Positions 1-8,951 of a stretch of 64,000 bases of DNA are shown piece by piece. The stretch covers positions 1 to 64,000 of the forward strand of contig CAYGSL010000010.1 in the NCBI GenBank assembly GCA_964352475.1, in the 5' to 3' direction. Positions within the stretch are counted from its first letter, which is position 1. Every line of letters starts with the position of its first letter. This DNA comes from JAUIET01 sp964352475. Its GTDB lineage: Bacteria; Pseudomonadota; Gammaproteobacteria; Pseudomonadales; JAUIET01. The notes under the pieces are model-generated. The model did no database searches and was not told where the DNA came from. It saw only the letters and a list, made by a program, of their open reading frames with translations. The position numbers and the translations under genes are program-made.

Positions 1-629
1 CAGCCGTTGTACGTTTTCCGATAAGGCGGATTACACTTCCAATCGCTACCGTGGGCGTTGAGATGCGCGTTCTCGGGTATGACGACAACAACACACTCTT
101 GATTCTTTACTTTGAAACCTCGATCGCATTTCCAGCCAGCGCGCGAATTAGCTGATAGATATCCATTCGCTGGAACCTTTAATTCGATACAGGCTTGCCC
201 AGAAGCCATATATCCACGCTCGCACTCCCAATTGGAATCGGCTAAATACCCATTCTCAGGCACTTGAATCGCTACGCATTCATCTTGGATCTTTTTAAAA
301 CCGCGTTCACAGCGCCAGCTATCTCCATAATAGGAATAGGCGTTATTCGGTAACACAAGCAATTTACATCGGCTATCGTACTCTTCATATCCCCAATTAC
401 ACGACCAGCCACGGCCATACGCGGTTTCGTCCACATAGGCATTATCGGGAACTACAATTTCCACGCACGCTCCGTTTGCTTCCAGATAGCCTTTGTTACA
501 AGTCCAGCTGTCACTATACGATCTGGAGGTAGCGTTTTCCGGAACGCCTTGATCATCCGCATGCACTTCGAATGTGATGGAACAAGTTAGGAAGGCTGCA
601 ATGACGAACGCAAGGCTCTTTTTTTTCAT
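1..629 (-). CDS. Secreted Cys-rich tandem-repeat protein (3' end beyond window)
   Basis: The frame runs off the left edge; about 209 codons are visible. It opens with a Sec signal peptide (MKKKSLAFVIAAFLTCSITF, then EVHA), so the product is probably exported to periplasm or surface. After it come about six copies of a 30-36 residue unit of the form W-x-C-x(2)-G-Y/F, then x(6-8)-C, then a V-P-x-N-A/G-Y/H linker. Two cysteines per unit suggest one disulfide each, EGF- or sushi-like in spacing but too short to be a standard EGF domain. The start ATG (629-627) overlaps the stop of the upstream 55-aa gene in an ATGA, so the two are probably co-translated. I do not recognise a named family and assign no function. 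Confidence 0.75.
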   Translation of the reverse strand, partial: MKKKSLAFVIAAFLTCSITFEVHADDQGVPENATSRSYSDSWTCNKGYLEANGACVEIVVPDNAYVDETAYGRGWSCNWGYEEYDSRCKLLVLPNNAYSYYGDSWRCERGFKKIQDECVAIQVPENGYLADSNWECERGYMASGQACIELKVPANGYLSANSRAGWKCDRGFKVKNQECVVVVIPENAHLNAHGSDWKCNPPYRKTYNG

Positions 630-793
630 TTCGAGCTGCCACTTACCGATGGCTGCGAAGATTCGCCCAGCTTTTTCGCGTAATTGACGGCGTCTTGCAA
701 TCGATCATACCGATGACCCTTGAAATGGAATGTTGTCTTGGGTTCGGATGTGATCCCGTATTCAACCATCAATTTTTTTTCTTCGTCAGTCAT
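626..793 (-). CDS. Small hypothetical protein, 55 aa
   Basis: The frame is open further upstream, but I place the start at the ATG at 793. It has a purine-rich AGGAAAAAA a few bases upstream, and the upstream extension reads like non-coding sequence. The product begins MTDEEKKLMVEYGI, has a compact middle (FHFKGHRYDRLQDAVNYAKK) and a Ser-rich tail. It has no signal peptide or membrane segment and is probably a small cytosolic helix-strand protein. Its stop overlaps the start of the secreted Cys-rich repeat gene by 4 bp, so the pair forms a bicistron. Function unknown. Confidence 0.6.
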   Translation of the reverse strand: MTDEEKKLMVEYGITSEPKTTFHFKGHRYDRLQDAVNYAKKLGESSQPSVSGSSK

Positions 794-1196
794 GGCCTTT
801 TTTCCTATAAATTGTTTGCAGGGTACATACGAAAGCCTTTGAAAAAACCATTCGTGCAGGTGATAAGCTCTCGCCGTGAGCAAGAGGAATTAAGAATAGA
901 AAGCCGATGAACTAGCGAGCGAAGTCGCTCGGGAGAGGATCGGAACGTAGTTCCTGATTGCATTCATGGTACATCTAATAACTAGAGAAGACATCAAATA
1001 CTTAAGGGCAGAACCAAAAGGCGTGTTATCCAGAGCTCGCGCACATTAAGAATAGACTTGTCTAAGCAGCAGCGAAATCTGCGATTTTTTACCTTCCAAT
1101 AGAGTGAATATCATAAATAGACTTTCCCAGCCCACAAGCATGTGATAGCTTGCGTTATTAAGTTAATGCAAAACCTATATTTCACGGGGTAACAGT
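794..1196. other. Intergenic region between divergent genes, with two small hairpins
   Basis: No convincing gene. At 916-931 a CGAGCG/CGCTCG inverted repeat surrounds AAGT. At 942-954 GGAAC/GTTCC surrounds gta. The region must hold promoters for the 55-aa gene (minus) and the first TonB receptor (plus). Immediately before the receptor is CACGGGGTAACAGT, with GGGG as a weak ribosome-binding site. An AT-rich TATATT lies about 25 bp before that start, but no well-spaced -35 is seen. Confidence 0.4.
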
Positions 1197-3506
1197 ATGA
1201 AAATAAGTCGAATTGTGAATACCTGCGGAGTCCCCGCTGCGCTGTCTGCCATCGCCTTGGGCATGGCGTCCCACGCAAACGCTGTCTTGGAAGAGGTGAT
1301 CGTTACCACCCAGAAACGAGCGGAACCACTGCAAAGTTTGCCATTGGCTGTTACCGCCATAAGCGGTGAAGAATTGAGCAACATGGGCATCACCGATATC
1401 AAAGGCGTTACAGAGCGAACGCCTGGCTTCACCATGGGCTCATTCAACGCTGGCCAGCCACAGCTGTACATTCGCGGCATTGGCTCAAACGAAGACAGCC
1501 CTGCGGGCGACCAGTCAGTCATTGTATTCGTTGATGAGGTCTATATCGGACGATCAGCCGGCATGGATGTGGACTTGTTTGACCTGGAACGTGTGGAAGT
1601 ACTCCGGGGGCCGCAAGGAACACTGTTTGGGAAAAACGTTGTTGGTGGCGCAGTGAGTATGATCACCACCAAGCCAAGCGAAGAAGCGGTAATGAAGTTT
1701 GAGGCAGGCATTGGTAATTTTCAGGCGATGAATTTCCGTGGCCTGGTCAGCGGCGAATTGGCCGACAACGTGTTTGGCAAAGTATCGTTTTCCAGCCGGC
1801 GACGCGATGGCTATGTTGAGTCGCGAGCAGCTGATTACCCGCAGTTCTTTGATCCAGCCACTGTATTTGATCTGGACGATGTACAACAGTCTGATCTGAA
1901 CACTGACTCTGTGCGCGGCCATCTTCGATTTACACCCAGTAGTGAGCTGGAAATAAATGTATCCGCCAATTTCTCTCGCATGGATCAAGCAGGGCCAGGC
2001 CGGCATTTTATTGGTGCTGCGGATGGCTCCAGCATTTGGCACACAGCTGAATCGCAGCTTATCGCCAACTATGATGACGAAATACACACCAACGTTGCGG
2101 AAGATGCGGGATTCTCAAAAATCGATATTTCCGGAGTAACAGCGCGAATTGATTATGATTTTCCCGCGTTCACATTTACCTCCTTGAGCTCGTTTAGAAA
2201 AGTAGAGTCCAAGATTTCCAATCTGATCTTTGGAACCCCTGGCCAGACCAATCTGCTACTGTCTAACGGCGGCGCGCCATTATTGGGCGGTTCGAATCCG
2301 TATACCGATGATTCGGATACTTACACGCAGGAGTTCAGGTTTACCTCTACTGGCGACGGTAAGTTGCAGTGGGTTGCCGGTTTGTACTATCTACAAGAGC
2401 AAACTGTGCGGAATGAAACCAGCCCGATTGGCGTATTCGGATCGGATGGCGCTGGTGGTTCCATTCCGTTTGTTCCCATCGGGGATGGTGGCGGTTTCGG
2501 AGATAACACTACTGACAGCTATGCAATTTTTGGTCAGTTTTCCTATGCAATTACTGATCGCCTCAGCCTATCCGTTGGCGGACGGCAAACCTGGGAAGAA
2601 AAAGACTACCTCTCAATTGGCACACCAACACCATTAGCGGGTGCAAGAGATTACACGCTCAATCTGAGTGAAGACTGGAGCGAGTTTACTCCTAAGGTCA
2701 CCATTGACTATCAATTTACCGATGACGCCTTCGTTTACTTCACCTATTCGGAAGGCTTTAAATCGGGCGGCTTTCCTGGCGGTGGCGGCAATGTCGAAAT
2801 CGCAAGCACTGGTTTCGACCCCGAAGAAGCAATTCTTTACGAACTGGGCGCCAAAACTGAATGGTTTGATAACCGCTTTCGCTTGAATATTGCTGCTTTC
2901 CAGACCGACTACACCGACTTGCAAATTTTGCAGTTGCTGGTTCCTCTGGACGCCGACCCCAATGACCCTGGTAACCTGATTACTCAGAACGCGGCAGACG
3001 CTGAGATCAATGGCGTGGAGATAGAGTTCACCTTCGCGCCAATAGATAACTTGATCATTCAGGGCTCCTACACCGCGTTGGACACTGAATTCTCGGATTT
3101 CTTTATTCCAGCAGGTTTTCGAGCGCCGAGTACTGCTGGAGGTGCTGCGCCTGACCGAACAGGCAATTCACTGCGAAATGCACCCGAAAGTGCCTACAAC
3201 ATTCTGGTGCGTTACGAGCAAGAATTGGGTAACGGCGGTGCAATGCGTTACCAGGTTGACCATAGGTACAAGGACGAAACTGTGCAGGACCCGGACGAGC
3301 TGGAGATAGCGAAAGTACCCGAATACGATGTGACGGACTTCCGCATTTCTTACTTGTCACCTGAAGACCAGTACCAGGTAACTCTGTGGATGAAGAATGC
3401 TTTCGACGAAGATTACTTCCTGCATAACTTCCCAGTGCAAGGCAGTGGGTTTGCAACACCAGCAATGCCACGCTCCTATGGTGTGACTTTCAGCTGGAAT
3501 CGTTAA
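1197..3506 (+). CDS. TonB-dependent outer membrane receptor
   Basis: A 769-aa outer membrane receptor that takes up an unknown substrate using TonB-ExbBD energy. Residues 1-29 are a signal peptide ending SHANA. A TonB box (EEVIVTTQKR) follows at 32-41, then a plug domain with the family signature RGPQGTLFGKNVVGGAVSM around 137-155. The remainder is a 22-strand-type barrel ending SYGVTFSWNR. It is full length for the family and intact. The EEVIVTTQKR type of box and the overall style match the large catabolic receptor families of marine gammaproteobacteria and sphingomonads rather than classical siderophore receptors. The neighbouring second receptor and the carotenoid oxygenase/CoA genes suggest an organic, perhaps aromatic or terpenoid, ligand (inference). 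Confidence 0.93.
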   Translation: MKISRIVNTCGVPAALSAIALGMASHANAVLEEVIVTTQKRAEPLQSLPLAVTAISGEELSNMGITDIKGVTERTPGFTMGSFNAGQPQLYIRGIGSNEDSPAGDQSVIVFVDEVYIGRSAGMDVDLFDLERVEVLRGPQGTLFGKNVVGGAVSMITTKPSEEAVMKFEAGIGNFQAMNFRGLVSGELADNVFGKVSFSSRRRDGYVESRAADYPQFFDPATVFDLDDVQQSDLNTDSVRGHLRFTPSSELEINVSANFSRMDQAGPGRHFIGAADGSSIWHTAESQLIANYDDEIHTNVAEDAGFSKIDISGVTARIDYDFPAFTFTSLSSFRKVESKISNLIFGTPGQTNLLLSNGGAPLLGGSNPYTDDSDTYTQEFRFTSTGDGKLQWVAGLYYLQEQTVRNETSPIGVFGSDGAGGSIPFVPIGDGGGFGDNTTDSYAIFGQFSYAITDRLSLSVGGRQTWEEKDYLSIGTPTPLAGARDYTLNLSEDWSEFTPKVTIDYQFTDDAFVYFTYSEGFKSGGFPGGGGNVEIASTGFDPEEAILYELGAKTEWFDNRFRLNIAAFQTDYTDLQILQLLVPLDADPNDPGNLITQNAADAEINGVEIEFTFAPIDNLIIQGSYTALDTEFSDFFIPAGFRAPSTAGGAAPDRTGNSLRNAPESAYNILVRYEQELGNGGAMRYQVDHRYKDETVQDPDELEIAKVPEYDVTDFRISYLSPEDQYQVTLWMKNAFDEDYFLHNFPVQGSGFATPAMPRSYGVTFSWNR

Positions 3507-3516
3507 ACTTGAATCA

Positions 3517-3549
3517 CTGTCGAGCTGAGTACATAACTCAGCTCGACAG
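3517..3549. terminator. Strong hairpin after the first TonB receptor
   Basis: A perfect 14-bp stem (CTGTCGAGCTGAGT and its complement) around loop ACATA begins 10 bp after the receptor stop. No U-tract follows, so it may be an mRNA-stabilising or Rho-assisted end rather than a classical intrinsic terminator. The rest of the 318-bp gap (3550-3824) holds no gene. It ends with GAGGAGTACTGAACC, a good ribosome-binding site for the next receptor. Confidence 0.5.
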
Positions 3550-3824
3550 CTGAATACTCTCAGCCAACGGATAAGACCCTCTCTCGCACCCTCGCGCGGC
3601 GAGATCTGCACCTGCGGTCCGAGAGAACTCCACTCAATATCGGAACGCTTTGGCGAATATGCTAACTAGCGCTCAATCAGTGAACATTTTGCAAACCAAA
3701 AATTGGCTTACCAAACCGCAAGCATTACAGCGGTTAAACGCGTATTAGCCGCAAATAATTGATGGTAATATCAGTTTTTTCGTTTACTCACAATACAAAG
3801 AGATAATCTGAGGAGTACTGAACC

Positions 3825-5699
3825 ATGCGTTTTCAACCTTCATTAATGGCCTGCGCACTGTGCGCTGTCACCGCATCTACGGCCAATGCCCAGGAAACCT
3901 TGGCGCTGGAAGAGATTATTGTCACCTCACAAAAGCGCGTTGAATCGCTTCAGGACACCCCTATTTCTGTAGCGGCTTTTGGCCAGGAAGAATTACAGGC
4001 CATTGGCGCTTTTGAAGCGGGTCAGGTTGCTGAATACACAGCGAACCTGACGATTGACCGCCAGCCATCCTCACTGGATAACTATGGCTACAGCATTCGC
4101 GGTATTGGTAGTGGTGAAACATCATTGCTGGTTGAAAACACCGTTGGGGTGTACATCGACGGNNNNNNNNNNNNNNNNNNNNNNNNNNNNNNNNNNNNNN
4201 NNNNNNNNNNNNNNNNNNNNNNNNNNNNNNNNNNNNNNNNNNNNNNNNNNNNNNNNNNNNNNGAATGGGACAGCGGTACAACCGGTACCGACTTCGGTTC
4301 CTTTGCGTCTGATGGCGCTACTGTATTGGAAGACCCTACCTCCGCTCGCGCTGGCCAGTTTGTGCCCGCTGGCGAACTTAGGTCTGTTTTTCTGGCAGAA
4401 CGCCAAAGCGACAATGAGCAAACCACTCATGAATTGCAGTTCCTTGGCAATGCAATGGATGGCAAACTTCAATTCGCAACAGGTATTTACTACTTCGAAG
4501 AAGAAAGTAATGAGGTCAACCCACAATCGTTCATTCTGCCGGCCATCTTTGCGTTTGGTTCTCTGCCCGCTGGCACACAGGGTTTTCTCTGTGGTGACTT
4601 TGTAAGCCCGGCTCCTTGCTTCGGCAAAGACGTGCAACTGAGCACGCCAGTATTTGAGTATGGTTCTGAAAACGATTCCATCGCGCTGTATGGTCAATTT
4701 ACCTACGCACTGTCTGACGCATTAGATCTTACGGTTGGCTTGCGCTACACAGAGGACGAGAAGTACGCCTATCTGCGCAATTCAAGAGTGACTGATGCCA
4801 TGGGCAACATCACCTTCAATACAGCCGAAGACGACTGGAGCAATGTCAGCGGTGGTATAACACTGAACTACGCCTGGAATGACGATGTTATGACCTACGT
4901 TACGGTAGCCAATGGTTACCGTTCTGGCGGCTTTGGCGCTAGATCAACCAGCCTCGCAGACTTTCAGCTTGGCTTTGACGAAGAGACAGTGACCAACTAT
5001 GAAATTGGTATCAAGTCTGAATGGGCAGACAGTCGTATACGCCTGAACGGCGCGATCTTCTTCATGGATTATGAAGACGCGCAAGTAAACAGCTTCCGAG
5101 CTGGCGAAGGTGGCGCGTCATCAGTGACGCTGAACGCAGGTGCGCTGGACATACAAGGTCTTGAGCTGGAACTGACCGCGCAAGTTACCGAAGGTCTGCG
5201 CCTGATGTTCAACTACGGCTACACCGATGCCGAGTACACTGAGTTCATCACACAGCGCATAGACCCAGCGACTGGTTTGCCTAACCCAAGCGCCAATGCT
5301 GACCCGGTTACCGGCAACGAAGACATTTCTGACTTTGCTACGGTTGGCAGATCACCAGAAAACAATATGTCGTTTATCGCATCGTATGACGTTCCAGGCA
5401 TCTCATTCGGTAACCTTAATCTGAGAGCTGAAGTGACTTATCGCGACGAGATGGTATTCCACCCACAGCTCAACCTGTTTGATAGCACCGACGACCAAAC
5501 ACTGGTTCACGCACGTGTAAGCTTGTCTGAGCTTGAAGTTCTGGGTGGCAATCTGGTGGTTGCAGCCTGGGGTCGTAACCTGACCGATGAAGATTATCGC
5601 GAATGGGGTATCGACTTTGGAACGCTGGGCTTCGCGGTAGATTCGTTTAAGGAAAAACGCAGCTACGGCATCGACTTGATTTACAACTTCGGCGGTTAA
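3825..5699 (+). CDS. TonB-dependent receptor interrupted by a scaffold gap
   Basis: The N-terminus has a signal peptide (1-22, ending STANA), a TonB box (EEIIVTSQKR, 29-38) and the first part of a plug, up to GVYIDG at residue 112, where a run of 100 N begins. After the gap the frame resumes in the barrel (TTHELQFLGNAMDGKLQFAT) and runs to YGIDLIYNFGG. Aligned by eye with the receptor just upstream, about 200 residues of plug end and first strands are missing, including the RGPQGTLFG signature. The gap length is therefore a placeholder, and frame continuity across it is chance. The real gene is probably complete at about 750-800 aa. A strong terminator follows. Its role is outer membrane uptake; the ligand is unknown. 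Confidence 0.85.
   Translation: MRFQPSLMACALCAVTASTANAQETLALEEIIVTSQKRVESLQDTPISVAAFGQEELQAIGAFEAGQVAEYTANLTIDRQPSSLDNYGYSIRGIGSGETSLLVENTVGVYIDXXXXXXXXXXXXXXXXXXXXXXXXXXXXXXXXXXEWDSGTTGTDFGSFASDGATVLEDPTSARAGQFVPAGELRSVFLAERQSDNEQTTHELQFLGNAMDGKLQFATGIYYFEEESNEVNPQSFILPAIFAFGSLPAGTQGFLCGDFVSPAPCFGKDVQLSTPVFEYGSENDSIALYGQFTYALSDALDLTVGLRYTEDEKYAYLRNSRVTDAMGNITFNTAEDDWSNVSGGITLNYAWNDDVMTYVTVANGYRSGGFGARSTSLADFQLGFDEETVTNYEIGIKSEWADSRIRLNGAIFFMDYEDAQVNSFRAGEGGASSVTLNAGALDIQGLELELTAQVTEGLRLMFNYGYTDAEYTEFITQRIDPATGLPNPSANADPVTGNEDISDFATVGRSPENNMSFIASYDVPGISFGNLNLRAEVTYRDEMVFHPQLNLFDSTDDQTLVHARVSLSELEVLGGNLVVAAWGRNLTDEDYREWGIDFGTLGFAVDSFKEKRSYGIDLIYNFGG
4163..4262. other. Assembly gap (100 N) inside a TonB receptor gene
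   Basis: Exactly 100 undetermined bases, a conventional placeholder length. The flanks share no overlap, so real sequence is missing here. The break falls at the conserved plug segment, consistent with assembly breakage at sequence repeated among paralogous receptors. Confidence 0.95.
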
Positions 5700-5767
5700 G
5701 CAATCGCTTAATTGTTAGGAAGAGGTTTCCGAAACAGAAACGTCTGCGATTAGCGGCGAAACATCAG

Positions 5768-5810
5768 GCCTTAGCCAGTGCAGAAGAGCATGGGCTAAGG
5801 CTTTTTTTTT
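5768..5810 (+). terminator. Intrinsic terminator after the second TonB receptor
   Basis: GCCTTAGCC (5768-5776) pairs with GGCTAAGGC (5793-5801), followed at once by nine T. It lies 68 bp after the receptor stop and 29 bp before the end of the convergent carotenoid oxygenase gene. Confidence 0.88.
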
Positions 5811-5838
5811 GCCTGCATCAGACGGGCCAGGAAGTTGC

Positions 5839-7134
5839 CTAAAATGGCACCCAGCTGCCGTGAAAGCCCATTGGTACTCGCGTTGGCAACATTATTCGGG
5901 CAAGCGGTTCAGGGTTCATAGTAAGCGCGTCCAGAATAATAATCTCAGACCTCTCTGTAGCATTGTCGTGAACATAGGCAAGCAAACAGCCATCGTCTTC
6001 AGCATTGCCAGTCGGATTTTTTACAAATACCGCCTCACTGCCCTCGCGGCCCTCACCCAGCTCGGCCACCACTGAGCTCATGGTGTTGAAATCATATTTT
6101 ATGTAGCGTTCTGCATAGGGTACAAGACCTGCAAGACCTGCTGCGTAACCATAATGATGTTTTATACCTACACGAGTTTCGCAGACGCGTGGAAATTCTA
6201 TAGAGCGATCATCAATTGCAGTCTCGGTAACAGAACCCGCTGCTTGATCAATCACCCAGCGGTGAAGTAAAGCAGCCGCGTCCATGTCGGCTTTGCGACA
6301 GACATCAATAACAACGGTCTCGCCTTCTTCATAGGCATTCAGCGGGTGATAGACATAGCATGGATCAATGTCATACCAGGTTACATCGTGATCATTGCCT
6401 GATCTAGGCATAACACCGAGTCGCGCACCGTAGGAAGGGTCGAATTTCAGCGGCAGGCCCTGACCCGCGTTCTCAATATCCCATACGGCCGGTAAATCCA
6501 TCCATATCACGTAGTTCTCCGTGATATTAAAGTCGTGCATCATGGTACCGCTGGGCACTGTAATTTCTTCGGTTTGAATTAACTCTCCCGAAGCGGACAC
6601 CCGGTGATACGTGAGATAAGGCGGGAACAAGCCATAGGCAAAGAACATCATCTCGCCTGTTTGCGAACACACCTTGGGGTGTGCCGTCATTGGTGTAGCA
6701 AGCTTGCTGTCAAAATCATAGATACCCACGGTCTCCAGATCTGTGGCCACCTCCCATGGCAAATGCGCTTCTTCAAGGGCGAGTATTTTCCCGGCATGAT
6801 GAATCACATGTGTATTCGCGGCAGACTTATCAAGCTCCATCAGTGCCTCGATTGGATCACTGTCGGGTGCAGCATACAGTGAGGTTTTTACGTATCTATT
6901 GCGATACCAGTTTGCTTTGCCTTCGACTAGCTCAACGCCATGGATCATGCCATTGCCGAAAAACCAGTGGTCTGACCAACCCGTTTGCGGATTGGGTCCG
7001 TTACGTAACAAACGCCCATTCAGATAAGCCGGAATCTGGCCAAGCACTTCTAGATTGGTATCTGTGCGCTCCTCAAAGATGGGGGCGAAATTGTCTTTCA
7101 GGTAAAACGGTTTCTTTTCTTCAATCTGGTTCAT
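5839..7134 (-). CDS. Carotenoid oxygenase family protein (RPE65/CCD-like)
   Basis: A 431-aa non-heme Fe(II) dioxygenase of the carotenoid cleavage/lignostilbene oxygenase family, which cleaves a C=C bond of apocarotenoids or stilbenoids with O2. Family marks seen: the N-terminal N-G-R-L-L-R-N-G-P-N-P segment (residues 39-49) and four candidate iron-ligand histidines, H152 (AHPK), H200 (MMHDF), H263 (YHPLN) and H425 (FHGSW near the C-terminus). It is slightly shorter than typical members (about 450-490 aa) but looks complete. It has no signal peptide, so it is cytosolic. It is followed on the same strand by no gene and preceded by the FrhB-like gene 69 bp upstream, probably in one transcript. 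Sequence cannot separate carotenoid from stilbene substrates here. Confidence 0.88.
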   Translation of the reverse strand: MNQIEEKKPFYLKDNFAPIFEERTDTNLEVLGQIPAYLNGRLLRNGPNPQTGWSDHWFFGNGMIHGVELVEGKANWYRNRYVKTSLYAAPDSDPIEALMELDKSAANTHVIHHAGKILALEEAHLPWEVATDLETVGIYDFDSKLATPMTAHPKVCSQTGEMMFFAYGLFPPYLTYHRVSASGELIQTEEITVPSGTMMHDFNITENYVIWMDLPAVWDIENAGQGLPLKFDPSYGARLGVMPRSGNDHDVTWYDIDPCYVYHPLNAYEEGETVVIDVCRKADMDAAALLHRWVIDQAAGSVTETAIDDRSIEFPRVCETRVGIKHHYGYAAGLAGLVPYAERYIKYDFNTMSSVVAELGEGREGSEAVFVKNPTGNAEDDGCLLAYVHDNATERSEIIILDALTMNPEPLARIMLPTRVPMGFHGSWVPF

Positions 7135-7203
7135 AAGGCCTCCGTGATCGTAGCAGTTACTCTAACATGGTGTCGATTAGCTAACACTGTAAGCAGATTC
7201 AGC

Positions 7204-8433
7204 TCACTCTGAATCGGAATTTGGCATTGAGTCATCGAATCGACCTGCCAGCGCCCGCTTCTTTGCACCCGCTTGTTCAGCCAGGTCTCCTGCATCCAGA
7301 GAGTCCAATCGTAAACCTCCGTGTTTGTAGACTAGACGACCGGCGTCGCCAAGCCCTCGCAACCTAGCGGCCAAGGCGCGTTTTTTACTGACCTGATGTG
7401 GTTGAAAATGGTCGTAGTCTCTGGGAGTGTGTTGTTTCCCTGCCACCAAATCTCCAGAAATAACGGCCGCTTCATAGAGTGCTTGCCCCACTTGAGTTCT
7501 GGCAATTACACCATTGAAGCCTTCATCTTCTCCAACCGGCGTGCCACCAGGCCAAATATCGGCGGCGGCTATATCAGCGGCCTCACCGTTAGCATCAGGG
7601 CAAATTTTGCAGCGTGGCTGTATTCTCCAACTGCCCTCGTCTTCCCATAACTCCAAATAGGTTTTCTCAAAAACACGGCCGTCATTAGTCTCAACCCGGG
7701 TCATTCCAGGGTTGCCGAAACCGCGATAGCGAAACAACTTAAGATTACTTTCATTAAGCCCGTATTCATTCAGCAAGCTCTGGGACTTGCCCAGATCAGA
7801 GGCACCACCGCACACCATTACCAGAAGGGCAACCATACTGCTATCGATGCGCGGATCCTGAGCGGCCCGTGCTCTTACGGCGCCGGCATCACAGGGTTTG
7901 GCGATAATTGCAAATGCTTGCTGCCTCGCTAATGCGACCTCTAACCCAGCCAGGGTGTCGGAAGGTCCGTAGCGCGAGCCCGCACGGGCAACCACTTGCT
8001 CTGGCGTCTCACTGATGCACCAGCGGGTGCGCATTGCCTGTTGAGGATCTGCTTCGCAATGCAAAATGAATTTGGCCTTGCCAGACTTCAGCAAATGCAC
8101 ACCTAGGGCGGTCAATACCCCGCCGCTGGCCGCTCGGTATCTAATATCCGGGTTTCCCGCCCAGGCTTCACCCATATGACTATAGCTACCCCAAAGATCG
8201 TCGGATCTCGAACCATCCGCATACGCACCTGCCTGTACTCCGGGGCAGGCAGCGAGAATATCCTTGTCCAGGCTGCGTTCTTCGCTTACTAGTGCGCCAG
8301 GCCGCAAACGGCCATATTCGTTGATAGCCATTTTCCAACGATCAGGCGCCAGCGCTTCGCACAGACCGCAGCCTATGCATAAGCCGTTCTCGACAACGTC
8401 GCCTATGGATTCCGGATGTTTTAACTCACTCAT
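7204..8433 (-). CDS. FrhB-like coenzyme F420 hydrogenase/dehydrogenase beta-subunit family protein
   Basis: A 409-aa cytosolic iron-sulfur flavoprotein-type protein. Near the N-terminus a C-I-G-C-G-L-C motif (C19, C22, C25) with a later ACPG forms a ferredoxin-like 4Fe-4S site. The middle has the RAASGGVLTALGVHLL and AKPCDAGAVRA segments typical of the FrhB N- and C-terminal domains, and a CKICPDANGEAADIAAADIW region. The family includes F420-reducing hydrogenase beta subunits, but bacterial homologues also include chlorophyll- and bilin-type reductases and oxidoreductases of unknown substrate. F420 use should not be assumed here. It lies upstream of the carotenoid oxygenase and divergent from the carboxymuconolactone decarboxylase-like gene. 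Confidence 0.85.
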   Translation of the reverse strand: MSELKHPESIGDVVENGLCIGCGLCEALAPDRWKMAINEYGRLRPGALVSEERSLDKDILAACPGVQAGAYADGSRSDDLWGSYSHMGEAWAGNPDIRYRAASGGVLTALGVHLLKSGKAKFILHCEADPQQAMRTRWCISETPEQVVARAGSRYGPSDTLAGLEVALARQQAFAIIAKPCDAGAVRARAAQDPRIDSSMVALLVMVCGGASDLGKSQSLLNEYGLNESNLKLFRYRGFGNPGMTRVETNDGRVFEKTYLELWEDEGSWRIQPRCKICPDANGEAADIAAADIWPGGTPVGEDEGFNGVIARTQVGQALYEAAVISGDLVAGKQHTPRDYDHFQPHQVSKKRALAARLRGLGDAGRLVYKHGGLRLDSLDAGDLAEQAGAKKRALAGRFDDSMPNSDSE

Positions 8434-8551
8434 ATTGCCCCGATCTTAAATCTGCAGGAGGTTTCAGAATCACTACTTCCTTGCTATCTTAGCGCACGCG
8501 CCTTACAAGCCAGCAAGGCTTTGGCGACTTCCAATATAAAAAGGAAACACA

Positions 8552-8941
8552 ATGAACGAAAGTTATTTTGACCAAGGCCTCACAAAGCGCAAGGCAACAC
8601 TGGGGGCCGAGTACGTAGAAAACAACCTGGCGGCAGCTGATGCACTAACGCGAGAATTCCAGGAAGCCATGACCGGCTGGTGTTGGGGGTTTGGCTGGGG
8701 CGACGAAGCAATTGACGTCAAAACTCGCAGCCTGATGAACCTTTCAATGATAGGCGCGCTGGGCAAAATGCACGAATGGGAATTGCATTGTCGTGGTGCC
8801 ATTACCAACGGCTGCACATTCGAAGAAATTCGTGCCACTGTGCATGTAATTGGCATCTATTGTGGCGTACCGCAGGCGCTGGAGTGTTTCAGGGTTGCCA
8901 GGAAGGTGCTGGAAGAAAACGACATGATTCCTGATCAGTAA
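8552..8941 (+). CDS. Carboxymuconolactone decarboxylase family protein
   Basis: A 129-aa all-helical CMD/AhpD-like protein. It resembles gamma-carboxymuconolactone decarboxylase subunits in length and layout: an N-terminal G-A-E-Y-V, R-E-F-Q-E, a T-R-S-L-M-N-L-S-M-I core, E-W-E-L-H-C-R-G-A-I-T-N-G-C and I-Y-C-G-V-P-Q-A. The single Cys-then-His arrangement is not the AhpD CxxC, so a ring-opening or decarboxylase-type activity is more likely than a peroxidase partner role. It has an AAGGAAACACA ribosome-binding site. It is adjacent and convergent to an enoyl-CoA hydratase gene and divergent from the FrhB-like gene, which fits a ring- or side-chain-degradation set (inference). Confidence 0.85.
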   Translation: MNESYFDQGLTKRKATLGAEYVENNLAAADALTREFQEAMTGWCWGFGWGDEAIDVKTRSLMNLSMIGALGKMHEWELHCRGAITNGCTFEEIRATVHVIGIYCGVPQALECFRVARKVLEENDMIPDQ

Positions 8942-8951
8942 CAGCTGTTGG

